Below, in pieces: positions 27,815-37,783 of a stretch of DNA of 64,000 bases. The notes under the pieces are model-generated. The model saw only the letters and a program-made list of their open reading frames with translations, searched no databases and was not told where the DNA came from. Both the position numbers and the translations under genes were made by a program. Source of the stretch: Frigoriglobus tundricola (GTDB lineage Bacteria > Planctomycetota > Planctomycetia > Gemmatales > Gemmataceae); contig NZ_CP053452.2 of assembly GCF_013128195.2 (NCBI RefSeq), forward strand, positions 1,798,001 through 1,862,000. The letters are read 5' to 3'. Numbering within the stretch: the first letter of the stretch is position 1; the number at the start of each line of letters is the position of its first letter.

Positions 27815-29653
27815 ATGAAGATCGGCATCGACCTGCGGTGGCTCGTTTTCGGAGAACCCGACGCCCCGACCGAGTGGCTCCGGAGCACCCTCGCTGCCCT
27901 CCTCGCGCGCCCGGAGCCGCACACCTACGTCCTGTTCCACACCGTCTTCAACTACCACCTCTTTCCCGAACTCCCTCCGAACGTCGTCCGCCACACGCTC
28001 CCCGCGGCACGGTTCTACGACGAGCTTCAGGACCAGGTGGCGTTCGAGGGCGACTTCGACCTCCTCCTGCGGTGCACGCCGGCCGCCGTGTTGGACCGGT
28101 TCCCGCTCGCTAAGCAGATCGTGTGCGTGGCCGACTTCGCACACGAATCGGCGCCGCAGTCCTTGACACCCGACGCCCTCCGCGAGCGACGCCGGCTCTA
28201 CCGCGCTTACCAGACCGGGGCCGGCGCGCTCGCGGCGCCCAACGAGGACGTGCGGGCCGCGCTGCTCGCCGACCCGTGGACGACGACCGATGTCTTCGTC
28301 CTGCCGTCCGCCTCCAAACCGCCCGCCTCTCAGGACGCCGTACAGACGCTCCTGGCGGCCTTCGAGCGCGTGGCGAGGGCCGAGCACCCGGAAGCGCGGG
28401 TGCGCGTCTCCACGCCGCCGCTCGTGTCGATCGTCACGCCGTCGTTCAACCAGGGTGCCTTCGTCCGCCAGACGATCGACAGCGTGCTGGCCCAGGACTA
28501 CCCGCACATCGACTACCGCGTGGTGGACGGCGGGTCCACCGACGAGACGGTCGCCGTCCTCAAGAGTTACGGCACCCGCGTGCGCTGGGTGTCGGAGAAG
28601 GACCGCGGGCAGGCGCACGCGATCAACAAGGGCATGGCCGAAGCGCGGGGCGAGATCCGCGCGTACCTGAACTCCGACGACCTGCTCCGGCCCGGCGCGG
28701 TCCGCCGCGTCGTGGAGCACTTCCAAACGCGGCCGGCGTGCGACCTCGTTTACGGCCGCGACGCGTTCATCGACGCCGCCGGCGCGTACGTCGGCATGTA
28801 CCCGACCGCGGACTACTCGTTCGCGGCGCTGGCCGACGGGTGCTGCATCAGCCAGCCGGCGACGTTCTGGCGGAAGCGACTGGCCGACCGGATCGGCCCG
28901 TTCGACGAATCGCTGCACCTCGTCATGGACTACGACTACTGGCTCCGGGCCGACCGCGCCGGCGGGACGCTCGAACACATCCCGGACGTCCTCGCGCACA
29001 CCCGCCTGCACCGCCAGACGAAGACGAGTGGCGGCGGCGCGCCGGCCGCGTTCCAGGCCCGCTACCACCGCGAGGTGTTCGCGGTGTGCCTGCGGCACGC
29101 CGGGTTCGTCAGCTCGCGGTACGTGTACGGGTGGCTGCTCGCGGCCGTGTTCAACGCGCACCCGTGGACGTGGCGGTACGAGGAACCGATCACCCGCATC
29201 GTGCAGACGTGGTACCAGAACCGGTACCGCCGCGGCAAGAAGCGGTGGCGCGCGGCGCTCTCGGTGGTCTATAACGAGCGGCAGTACGTCTTACCGTTTC
29301 TGCGCCGGCAGGTGGCCGCACTGAACCCGCGGGGCTGGGTCCGCACGGCGCCCGCGCGAGTCGATCTGGCCGACGACCTGTGGCTCGGCCCGGAGTTCGC
29401 GCTGGCCCACGCCGGCGGCCCGGTGCGTCTAGCCGGCGTGCCGGCGCGGGCGTCTGTGATGCGCGTGTACCGCGCGGGAACCGAAATCGCGGCGGTGGAA
29501 CTGCGCGCACACGAGCCGGCCGATGTGTGTGTGGAGGCGGACGCCGGCCCGCTCCGCATCACCTTCTCCGACTCCGAACCGCTCCCCGACGGGCGCCGGG
29601 TGTCGTTCAAGCTGCACGGCACGACGCTCTTCACCGAACGTGCCGTGGCTTGA
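27815..29653 (+). CDS. Glycosyltransferase family 2 with GT-B-like N-terminus
   Basis: A 612-aa protein. From about residue 205 it is a GT2 (GT-A fold) glycosyltransferase: PLVSIVTPSFNQGAFVRQTI, VVDGGSTDET, and the metal-binding AYLNSDDLL near 286, then FDESLHLVMDYDYWLR. The first 190 residues (MKIGIDLRWLVFGEP..., with VLFHT and IVCVADFAHE) look like a shortened GT4-type N-terminal half, but no sugar-nucleotide-binding GT-B C-terminal half follows. A C-terminal extension of about 150 residues contains beta-rich sequence. It probably adds sugars to a surface polymer. ATG 27815 is chosen because MKIGID is the typical start; the frame is open to 27746. It is convergent, 9 bases from the next gene. 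Confidence 0.85.
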   Translation: MKIGIDLRWLVFGEPDAPTEWLRSTLAALLARPEPHTYVLFHTVFNYHLFPELPPNVVRHTLPAARFYDELQDQVAFEGDFDLLLRCTPAAVLDRFPLAKQIVCVADFAHESAPQSLTPDALRERRRLYRAYQTGAGALAAPNEDVRAALLADPWTTTDVFVLPSASKPPASQDAVQTLLAAFERVARAEHPEARVRVSTPPLVSIVTPSFNQGAFVRQTIDSVLAQDYPHIDYRVVDGGSTDETVAVLKSYGTRVRWVSEKDRGQAHAINKGMAEARGEIRAYLNSDDLLRPGAVRRVVEHFQTRPACDLVYGRDAFIDAAGAYVGMYPTADYSFAALADGCCISQPATFWRKRLADRIGPFDESLHLVMDYDYWLRADRAGGTLEHIPDVLAHTRLHRQTKTSGGGAPAAFQARYHREVFAVCLRHAGFVSSRYVYGWLLAAVFNAHPWTWRYEEPITRIVQTWYQNRYRRGKKRWRAALSVVYNERQYVLPFLRRQVAALNPRGWVRTAPARVDLADDLWLGPEFALAHAGGPVRLAGVPARASVMRVYRAGTEIAAVELRAHEPADVCVEADAGPLRITFSDSEPLPDGRRVSFKLHGTTLFTERAVA

Positions 29654-29662
29654 GGGGTACGG

Positions 29663-32600
29663 TCATTGCAAGAGACTGAGGATCGGGTCCAGGACGGAGC
29701 GGAACTGGCCGAACACCTGAGCGCCAACGATGAGCAGGACCGGGGCCGCCGCGGTCGCCACCGATGTGAAGAACTGGGCGTCCGGCGTGAACCGGTGCGG
29801 GTCGGTGCGAAGAATCCGGCTCACGAGCCCGTCCGTGTTGAGCTGGTACAGGACGACAACGACGGCTACGGCCGACGCACCGATGAGCCCGGCCAGGGCG
29901 TCCAGCCGTGGCCGGTCCGGTTGAAACGGGTAGCTCGCGGCCCCGAGCAGCAGCAGCGGCCCGGCCGCTGCCATGACGTAAACGAGAAGCCGCAGTTGGG
30001 CGAAGTACCAGCCCAGCGCGAGCGTCACCAGGCAGGCCAAGAACTGCTCCTGCTGTCGCGCCTCGACTTCGCCAGGCTCAGCCGGCGGGCGTTCGGCCGC
30101 GCTATTCAGTTCGTTGACTCCGAAAGCGTCGTTGATCGACCGCTTCTCCCATGCCACCGGGAGTTGTCCCAGATATTCCTCGGCCTTATTCTGGAGACGT
30201 TCGGCCAGCCAGTGCCGGTCGGCCTCGGTGACTTCGTGCTGCGACCCGGCCACCCGCTCGGCGTGACCGAAGATCCACGCCAGACGCGGTCGGCCGTTTT
30301 TCCTGTTGATAGCCGTTGCGAGTTGCCGCCGGTCTTCGGCCGGGAGCGCCCAGGCGGCCGCAGCCAAGTGGCCTCGTTCCGGGCTCCGGGAGTACAAGTA
30401 CAAGGTAAACAACCGGGCCACCTCGTCCGGAACACGTTCGAACGCGCCGACCATCGGCACCCGCAGGATCGACCGGAGCAAATGCCGCAGGCCCAACCAC
30501 AAGGTCAGGAATCGGATCAATGTGAGCATGACAGCCGCGACCGTCACCCAGAAGGGAATACGCATGACCCAATCCCACCACCGGCCCTCGGGCGACGGAA
30601 GGGGAATGACCACAACGTTCCAGAACAGGCCGACCGCGAGCGGGATGCCGACCACCAGCCCGACCGACCGACCGTGCGCGGGCGCGCATTGGTATTGAAA
30701 CTCCTGGTCGATCTGATTGTCGGCCTTCCGGAGTTTCGACCACGCACTCGGGTAAGGGAGTTCGAGCCACCGCCGGCGCGCGAGGTCCGCCTGCCAAAGG
30801 GAGAATAGACCGATGGCAAACGCAGCAGCGGCAAGGAAGCCCATCGGGACGAACGGCGACAGTCCGGCCGGCAAATCGGTCGCCCGGACGTAAAGGAAGA
30901 ACCGATACGCCTCCGGCCGCGTACACCACCACCACCACGCGCCGACTTCAACCACGAACACCAAACCGGCCAACCACCGATAGCCCCGACGCGCCTCGTC
31001 ACTGTGCGGGTGGGGCCAGCCCCGGGCCAAGAGCAGGATGAGCACCGCAAGAAGTTGAGTCGCGGCCACGAACGCGAGCGCCAAGACGCATCCGTGTCGC
31101 CAGCCCCGTGGGAGTTCAGGCGCCCCGCAACACGCCGGAGCGACCAACTCCCACAGCGGCAGAGTGTACGGCACCGTGAGAAGGAGGACGGCGGCCAGCA
31201 TCACCCCCCGCCAACACCAGACCCACGGTGCCTCAGCGAGTCCGACTTGGACCTCCTCGTTCGTCCGGCCGGCCAACCATCTGTACCAACGCGCGTCCCC
31301 GTTCTTCGATGGCCACAGCAACACAATCACCATGATCAGCGCCCCGACCGCGGCCAGTTGGGCGAGGAGAACTCCGATCGGAACGCTAATGACGGGGCGG
31401 CCCGGGCCGTCGGCCCGGGCCGCCCCGTCGTCCTCCCAGAGGACGGACGACTCCGTTAGGGACAGCATTTCGCACGAGACCGGGACAATCGTCCCGCCCT
31501 CCCCGATCACATTGATCCAGACCGGTGGGCGGCGCTCTTCTCCGTCACGGTTCAGAAATTGCGGGGGTCGGTAACCGATCATCAAATCGGGTTTGTCGGC
31601 CAGGGCGAGAGCGGCGTTGTAGTACCCCTGAGCCCCCTGGGACGAGAACGGCAACCGTCGCCTGTCACCGGTTGAGGCGGACCACTGTTCGGCCGGAAGA
31701 TAAAGAGGGTAGGTCGAACCGACCACCATTCCCCGTAAGTAGTACGCGTCGTCCGGGTGGGCCAGGGCAACACTCGTCTCGGTCGTAAACACCCGGACGT
31801 CCGCACACTGGGTGCGAATCAGCTTGCACAAGAAGACCACGTCCCGCGGGTCGGTCGCGATGATGCCGACGTACCGGACGCGGGCGCGGTTGATCGCCGT
31901 CATGATTGCCCGCAGTTGCTCCCCGGCTGTCGTTTTGGCGGCGTCCGGGTCGTACGGCTGCACACCGTCCGGCCGGGTCGAATCCGGGGTCGGCAGTCGC
32001 GGCTCGGTGAAATCTCGGCTCGTCAGTCCGGCCGAGATCGGCGGGTGAGCGTCCTTCCCCTCGCCCGCTTGGAGCCGCCAGACCGACAGCGGGAACGGGA
32101 TGTCCAGCCCGTCCGACCCGATCCACAGTCGGTGCCGCGGGACGCCCTCCGGTGCCGGACCAAACGCCGCCTCGGCCGCTCGTTTCGTCGGCCTGACATT
32201 CGACCCGAACCCGGTGTTCGACTCCCGGAGGATCGCAACTCGGTCCTTCTTACTCAGATCGGCCGCATCGCCTGACCGACTCAGGTACTTCAGGATCGCC
32301 TCCATCACCACGTCATTGGCAATGACGGTCGCCCGAATGGGGTGCCACTTGTCGGGAACCAGTTTCGGATCGAGTGCCGTCGCTGTCCCGCTGACCATCT
32401 CGTACCTGAGCGCGATCGGGTTGAACGTCTTCAACTTGAGACCGGCTTCGAGGGTTCGGGTGAGCGACGTCTGGGAGCCGCTGTAGTAGGGGCCGAGGAT
32501 CTTGACCGTCGGGGCCCCCCACTCCGACTCGCCCCGCGCGTAGAGGATCGCCTCCCGGAGCCGGCCGTCCTCGAGTTTGACCGTTGGGATCGGGCACTCC

Positions 32601-33331
32601 CACCCGCCCCCCGCCCGGAGCAGGATCGCCTCCCGGAGCCGGTGGAACGCCTCAAGGGCACGAGTCAACGCCCGCTGCTGGACGCCCGAGATCGGGTGTT
32701 CGCCGACTAGGAGGACCAGGGCGAGATGCTCTCGCTGTCCCGCCTGATGGGCGGGTTTGCGGAACAGGATGACACCGGGCCGCTCCCGCGGGGGCTTGGT
32801 CGCCTCGGCCTGCACGACCCCCGCCCGCGGCCCGCGGGGCCACGGCATTTGGGCCGAGTGGAGCGTGAACCCGCGGGCCTCGAACGCCCGCTGGAGGCTG
32901 TTCACGGCCTCGTCGAAGTCCATCGCGAACGGCGAGTGGACCGGGTCGGGGAGGGTCGCGATGAGAAACTCGTACTTCGCGTCATCAATTCGCGGCGCAC
33001 GAAATTCGGCCGGGCCGTCCGGGGCCGGACCGGTCCGCTCGACCACAAGAGGCAACGGTAACGGTCCGGATTTCAACCCGACTCGAAACTCGGCGGGCGC
33101 CTTCGGTCGGTTCGGCTCCGTACGGAAGTAGTCATTCAGAATGAGGAACGGGTCCGGGTCCGGGTCGAGCGTCGGGGCCGGCGACTGGGCCGGTGGGGCC
33201 GCCGGTGCGGGCTTCGGCGGGGTCGGGGGGTCGGACCCGCGCGGCTGGCTGAAAACCACGGCCCCGATCGTCAGCAGCGCGGCGAGCCAGATCGGGGTAC
33301 CGGTACGAAGGGACGGGGACTCGGTGGGCAT
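29663..33331 (-). CDS. Large membrane protein with type-1 PBP-like ectodomain
   Basis: A 1222-aa protein I cannot assign to a named family. Residues 12-29 form a signal anchor, followed by a proline-rich stretch (34-60). Residues of roughly 110-625 contain segments typical of type-1 periplasmic-binding folds: ALVLLVGEHPISG (204-216), VKILGPYYSGSQTSL (276-290), RVAILRESNTGFG (364-376) and VRYVGIIATDPRDVVFLCK (485-503). From 648 to the end there are about ten hydrophobic helices, interrupted by a cytoplasmic or luminal soluble block (about 985-1090, with LPAEDRRQLATAINRK). A receptor role, sensing a ligand outside and acting through the membrane part, is inference. It is isolated, convergent with the glycosyltransferase. 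Confidence 0.75.
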   Translation of the reverse strand: MPTESPSLRTGTPIWLAALLTIGAVVFSQPRGSDPPTPPKPAPAAPPAQSPAPTLDPDPDPFLILNDYFRTEPNRPKAPAEFRVGLKSGPLPLPLVVERTGPAPDGPAEFRAPRIDDAKYEFLIATLPDPVHSPFAMDFDEAVNSLQRAFEARGFTLHSAQMPWPRGPRAGVVQAEATKPPRERPGVILFRKPAHQAGQREHLALVLLVGEHPISGVQQRALTRALEAFHRLREAILLRAGGGWECPIPTVKLEDGRLREAILYARGESEWGAPTVKILGPYYSGSQTSLTRTLEAGLKLKTFNPIALRYEMVSGTATALDPKLVPDKWHPIRATVIANDVVMEAILKYLSRSGDAADLSKKDRVAILRESNTGFGSNVRPTKRAAEAAFGPAPEGVPRHRLWIGSDGLDIPFPLSVWRLQAGEGKDAHPPISAGLTSRDFTEPRLPTPDSTRPDGVQPYDPDAAKTTAGEQLRAIMTAINRARVRYVGIIATDPRDVVFLCKLIRTQCADVRVFTTETSVALAHPDDAYYLRGMVVGSTYPLYLPAEQWSASTGDRRRLPFSSQGAQGYYNAALALADKPDLMIGYRPPQFLNRDGEERRPPVWINVIGEGGTIVPVSCEMLSLTESSVLWEDDGAARADGPGRPVISVPIGVLLAQLAAVGALIMVIVLLWPSKNGDARWYRWLAGRTNEEVQVGLAEAPWVWCWRGVMLAAVLLLTVPYTLPLWELVAPACCGAPELPRGWRHGCVLALAFVAATQLLAVLILLLARGWPHPHSDEARRGYRWLAGLVFVVEVGAWWWWCTRPEAYRFFLYVRATDLPAGLSPFVPMGFLAAAAFAIGLFSLWQADLARRRWLELPYPSAWSKLRKADNQIDQEFQYQCAPAHGRSVGLVVGIPLAVGLFWNVVVIPLPSPEGRWWDWVMRIPFWVTVAAVMLTLIRFLTLWLGLRHLLRSILRVPMVGAFERVPDEVARLFTLYLYSRSPERGHLAAAAWALPAEDRRQLATAINRKNGRPRLAWIFGHAERVAGSQHEVTEADRHWLAERLQNKAEEYLGQLPVAWEKRSINDAFGVNELNSAAERPPAEPGEVEARQQEQFLACLVTLALGWYFAQLRLLVYVMAAAGPLLLLGAASYPFQPDRPRLDALAGLIGASAVAVVVVLYQLNTDGLVSRILRTDPHRFTPDAQFFTSVATAAAPVLLIVGAQVFGQFRSVLDPILSLLQ

Positions 33332-33527
33332 GGTCGATTCCCTGGGTAATAGAGCGTGTTAAACGCTACCCAGTATCAACCTCACGTGCAATGGCCCGAG
33401 CGATTAATTGACTACAAATGAGCGAAGCCGGTGGCACTCGTAACGGCTAGCGATCGCACCGGCTCGTAACCGAGCAGCCCTCCGAGCGCTCCGGCTGCTT
33501 TCGGCCGGGCGCCGGTCCGCGGCGCCC

Positions 33528-33992
33528 TCATCCCGGCAACTTCTTCAACAGGTTCACCATCTCGACGGCGCACACCGCGGCCTCGAACCCCTTGTTGCCG
33601 GCCTTGGCCCCGGCCCGGTGGATCGCCTGTTCCAGCGTGTCGCACGTCAGGACGCCGAACACCACCGGCACGCCGCTGGCGAGGGCCGCCTGCGCGATGC
33701 CGCTCGTGGCCGCGCCCGCGACGTGGTCGTAGTGGTCCGTGTCGCCGCGGATCACGCAGCCGAGGCACACGACGGCCGCGAACGTCCCGGACGCGCCGAG
33801 GCGCTGGGCCACGAGGGGAATTTCATACGCCCCGGGCACGCGCACGAGGTCGATCCGGTCGTCCGAAACGCCGTGCCGCCGGAAGGCGTCGGTGGCGCCC
33901 GCCACGAGCTGGTCCACGATGAACCCGTTGAACCGGGCCGCGACGAGTACGAACCGCCCGTCCGGGGGAGAAAAATCGCCTTCGTACAACAT
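33528..33992 (-). CDS. ribH: 6,7-dimethyl-8-ribityllumazine synthase
   Basis: A 154-aa enzyme of riboflavin synthesis that condenses 5-amino-6-ribitylamino-uracil with 3,4-dihydroxy-2-butanone 4-phosphate. Family landmarks are RFNGFIVDQLVAGATDAFRR near the N-terminus, VRVPGAYEIPLVAQRL, VCLGCVIRGDTDHYDHV with the catalytic histidine region, and GVLTCDTLEQAIHRAG-KAGNKG at the C-terminus. Length is typical. The ATG at 33992 (MLYEGDF) matches the usual family start. It is last in a minus-strand run, 112 bases after the frameshifted GAF-kinase; no other rib genes are near. Confidence 0.95.
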   Translation of the reverse strand: MLYEGDFSPPDGRFVLVAARFNGFIVDQLVAGATDAFRRHGVSDDRIDLVRVPGAYEIPLVAQRLGASGTFAAVVCLGCVIRGDTDHYDHVAGAATSGIAQAALASGVPVVFGVLTCDTLEQAIHRAGAKAGNKGFEAAVCAVEMVNLLKKLPG

Positions 33993-34104
33993 GGGACGTG
34001 TGAGCCCGAGTGTGAGTGGGGGGCCGCCGAACGCTGTGCCGAGCGGGTTCCTCTCACGGTAGGCACCGGCGCCCCGTTCCGCCAGCGTGTCCCGAACGCG
34101 CCCC

Positions 34105-35671
34105 TCACGCGGGCCACTTGACCGCGGGCAGAACCGAGGTGACGTCGGGGTCGGTGAACTCCGCGGGGAGCGGGCGGACGGGCGTGTCGTCCAGAGTCGG
34201 GGCCAGCGCGTCCAGTTCGGCCGCCAGTTCCGCGGCGGTCGGCCGGTCGGTCGGGTCCGGCGCCAGTGCCCGCTGAACCAGGGCTTCGAGCGCGGGCGGG
34301 ACGCGGCGGCGGAACCGGCCCATCGGCTGCGGGCGCACGTCGAGTGGCACCCCGGCGGCGAGCTGGCGCTCCTGCTCCTTCGTCCACGGCGAGGTGCCAC
34401 ACACGAGTTCGTAGAGCAGCGCGCCGAGGCTGAACACATCGGACCGGCCGTCGATGGCGTCGCCCCGGACGCGCTCGGGGGCGATGAACCGCGGCGTGCC
34501 CAGGTACTCCCCGGTCCGCGTCAGGGGGTCGCCCCCGTGCTCAGCGGACCGGCGAAGAACTTCGCGATGCCGAAGTCCACCACCTTCACGACTTCCCGGC
34601 CCCCGTCGTTGTGCAGGAACACGTTGTCCGGCTTGATGTCGCGGTGAACGATGCCCTGGCGGTGGGCCGCGGCCAGCACGTCGGCAACGGTCCCGGCGAT
34701 GGCGGCGGCGCGCGCAACGGGAGCGCGCCGACGGCGGCGCGCTCGCGGCCCAGCGACCGCCCGCGGAGCAGTTCCATCGCCAGGAACGCGACACCCCCGG
34801 ACGACACGCCGGAATCGAGTACCCGCACCGCGTTCGGGTGGGAGATCCGGGCCGCGGTCGCCCCCTCACGCAAGAACCGCTGGAGGTCGAGGCCCGAGTC
34901 GTTGCCCGCGACCGGGCGGAACACCTTCACCGCGATGGGGCAATCGAGCCCCAGGTGCCGGCCGCGGAACACGACGCCGAAGCCGCCGGAGCCGAGTTCC
35001 TCGTCGAGCCGGTACTTGCCGTCCAGCACCGACCCGGGGAGCACCTTCGCGTAGGCCGCGAACACCCGGTCGGCCTGCTGCTGCGCCGCCATCAGCTCAC
35101 AGTTGGCCGCCACGAGCTGCCGGTTGCTCGATTCCAGCTCCGCCGTTCGCGCCCGCACGCGGTCCTCGAGTTCGGTGATGACCCGGACGTTTTCGAGCGC
35201 CACGGCCGTCGTGTCCGCGAGCGCCTGGATCAGCCGCACCTCGTCGTCGGTGGCGCGGTGCCGGGTGGCCCAGTAGGTGCCGATGGCGCCGATCGGCTCG
35301 ATGGTGCGGATGGGAACGACGACGAGACTTTTGACGAACGTCGGGCGGTAGGTGTCGTGCGGGACGCGCGGGTCGGCGAACACGTCCTCAATGACGACGG
35401 GGCGGCGGTTCGTCATCGCCCAGCCGCTGACGCAGTTGGCCATGAGGAACCGCTGCCCCTTCCAGAGCGGGCCGACGGCCTCCTCGTCCACGAAGTGGCA
35501 GTGGTCGCCCTCGCACAGGACGAACGTGGCCCCGTCGGCGTCGGTGAGGCGGCGGGCGGCGTGGCGGACGATGTCCTGCACGGTGGGCAGGTCACGCGCC
35601 TGTGAAAGTTTCTGGATGACCTCAACGAGTTCGGTCATCCGGTCCGCGGGGGCGGACGGCTGGGCGGTCAT
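34105..35671 (-). pseudogene. GAF-Ser/Thr protein kinase with two frameshifts
   Basis: The first frame encodes a GAF sensor domain (about residues 25-170, TFVLCEGDHCHFVDEE...SGWAMTNRRPVVIEDV), a coiled-coil linker (172-215) and the kinase N-lobe (LGSGGFGVVFRG, IAVKVF). In the minus-strand frame after a missing base at about 34711-34722 come the catalytic [11 protein letters not shown] and DFGIAKFF. After a second missing base at the C-run 34532-34536, TGEYLGTPRFIAPERV, SDVFSLGALLYEL and the C-terminus to 34105 are found. All key residues are intact (HRD, DFG, APE). It is therefore either a recent pseudogene or, more likely given a similar pattern in rho, an intact gene with sequencing indels. 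ATG 35671 follows AAGG; GTG 35680 is possible. Confidence 0.8.
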
Positions 35672-35768
35672 GTCGGGCACCTTGGGAGAGTCCTTCTACC
35701 ACTATTATTCGCCATCCTGGCGACGTTTGTGTCCGACAAGGGGGCGGAATTCTCGCCCCGTCCCGCCG

Positions 35769-37533
35769 TCAGGTCAGCGTGACGCTGTGGAGGAACTCGG
35801 CATTCGTCTTGTGCTTGCCGAGTTGCTTCAAGAGCAGGTCCATCGCCTCCACCGGGTTCATGTCCGCCAGGATGCGGTGCATGATGTGGACGAGCCGCAG
35901 TTCGTCCTCGCTGCGGAGCATCTCCTCTTTGCGGGTGCCGCTGCGGTTCACGTCGATCGCCGGGTACACGCGGCGCTCCACCATCCGCCGTTCGAGGTGG
36001 ATCTCCATGTTGCCCGTGCCCTTGAACTCTTCGAAGATCACCTCGTCCATCTTCGAGCCGGTGTCCACCAGCGCCGTGGCCAGGATCGTGAGCGACCCGC
36101 CCTCCTCAATATTGCGGGCGGCCCCGAAAAACCGCTTGGGCTTGTACAGAGCGGTCGCGTCGAGCCCGCCGGAGAGCAACTTGCCGGAGCCGGGCGAGAC
36201 GGTGTTGTACGCCCGCGCGAGGCGGGTGATCGAGTCGAGTAGGATCACCACGTCCGTGCCGTACTCGACCAGCCGCTTGGCCTTCTCGATCACCATCTCG
36301 CTCACCTGGACGTGCCGCTCCGGCGCCTCGTCGAAGGTCGAACTCACGACCTCGACGCGCGGCCCCTTCACCGTCCGGCTCATGTCGGTCACTTCTTCCG
36401 GCCGCTCGTCGATGAGCAGCACGATGACGTAGCACTCCGGGTGGTTCTGGATGATGGAGTTCGCCATCTTCTGGAGCAGGACCGTCTTGCCGGTCCGCGG
36501 CGGGGCGACGATGAGCCCGCGCTGCCCCTTGCCGATCGGGGTAATGAGATCGATGACCCGCGTGTTCAGCTCATCGTGTGACGTTTCGAGCTTGAGCCGC
36601 CGCTCGGGGTGCAGCGGGGTCAGGTCGTCGAACACCACTTTCGAGGTGAGCAGGTCCGGCTCGGCGTAGTTGATCGCCTCGACGCGCAGGAGCGCGAAGT
36701 ACCGCTCGTTCTCCTTGGGCGGCCGGGTCTGGCCGGCGACGACGGCCCCGGTCCGCAGCCCGAACCGGCGGATCTGCGACGGCGAGATGTAGATGTCGTC
36801 GGGACACGGCAGGTAGTTGTAGTCCGGGCTGCGGAGGAACCCGAAGCCGTCCGGCAGCACCTCGAGGGTGCCCTCGCCGAACATGAGGCCGTTGGCCTCG
36901 CTCAGCTCGCGGAGGATGCGGTAAACGAGGTCCTGTTTCTTGAGGCCGGCGTACTCCTCGCGCGGGACGTTCGCGTCCTTCGCCGCCTTCTGGAGCTGCG
37001 CAATGGTCATGTGCTGCAGCTCGGTGATGTACGTGTTCCCCTTCTTGATCTGCTCGTAGCGGGAGTTCGTCTCGGCGTCGAACCCGTGCTCGTTCGGGTC
37101 GACGCGCGGCGGCGCGGGCGGCTCCGCCCGGTCCACGGGGCGCTCGGCGCGGGTGTGTTCGCGCGGGGCCTCACGCGGACTTTCGGGGCGCGACACCTCG
37201 CGCGGCGGCTCCGGGCGGGCCACTTCGCGCGGCGGTTCGGGCCGGCGCGCGCTTCGGCCACCGGTGCGGGCTTCGGGGCGGGCGCCACAACGACCGGTGC
37301 GGGCTTCGGGGGCGGCGGCGGCGCGCCACAACGACCGGGGGCGGCGGGGGCGGCGGGGTGACGGGCGGCGGGGCAGCGGGCGCGGCGTCCACGATACCCG
37401 CACCGAACCCGTCGTCTTCGGCGGGCGGGACGACCGGTTGCTCCACGACGGGCGGCGCCGCGACCACTTTCTTGGGGCGACCGCGGGTGGTCGAGCGGGC
37501 GGGCTTCACGGTGTCGGACTTGGACTCGGACAT
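35769..37533 (-). CDS. rho: Transcription termination factor Rho
   Basis: The Rho ATP-dependent RNA helicase/translocase ends transcription of untranslated RNA. From about 37080 downward it is canonical: the N-terminal helical block ([15 protein letters not shown]), RNA-binding cold-shock-like domain ([20 protein letters not shown]), Walker [25 protein letters not shown], and the R-loop region [14 protein letters not shown]. Ahead of this is a long proline/arginine-rich extension with [16 protein letters not shown] repeats, as in other high-GC phyla. The proposed start at 37533 ([24 protein letters not shown] upstream) is in a different frame: reaching the body needs two single-base corrections, near 37308-37326 and 37239-37255. 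Otherwise translation would begin inside 35769-37403. Confidence 0.9.
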
Positions 37534-37783
37534 GGGAACCTCAAGCAGCAGGCGCGGAAAATCCAAGAGGGCGGGTCCGTCGCGGCGGGAGACGCGGTCG
37601 CGCTCCTTGAACGCCGGCGACAACTCTGGGAGGGTCGGCCCCGCACTCGCGAACACGAATCGACAGAGTCGCTCAGTTACCTACTACCGAACAGATCGGG
37701 CGCTCTGAGAGCAAATTTTGAAAACTTGACCAAGAAATTTCAAACCAGCAGCGGCGACGGCACATGACCTTCTCAAAAGTCTA

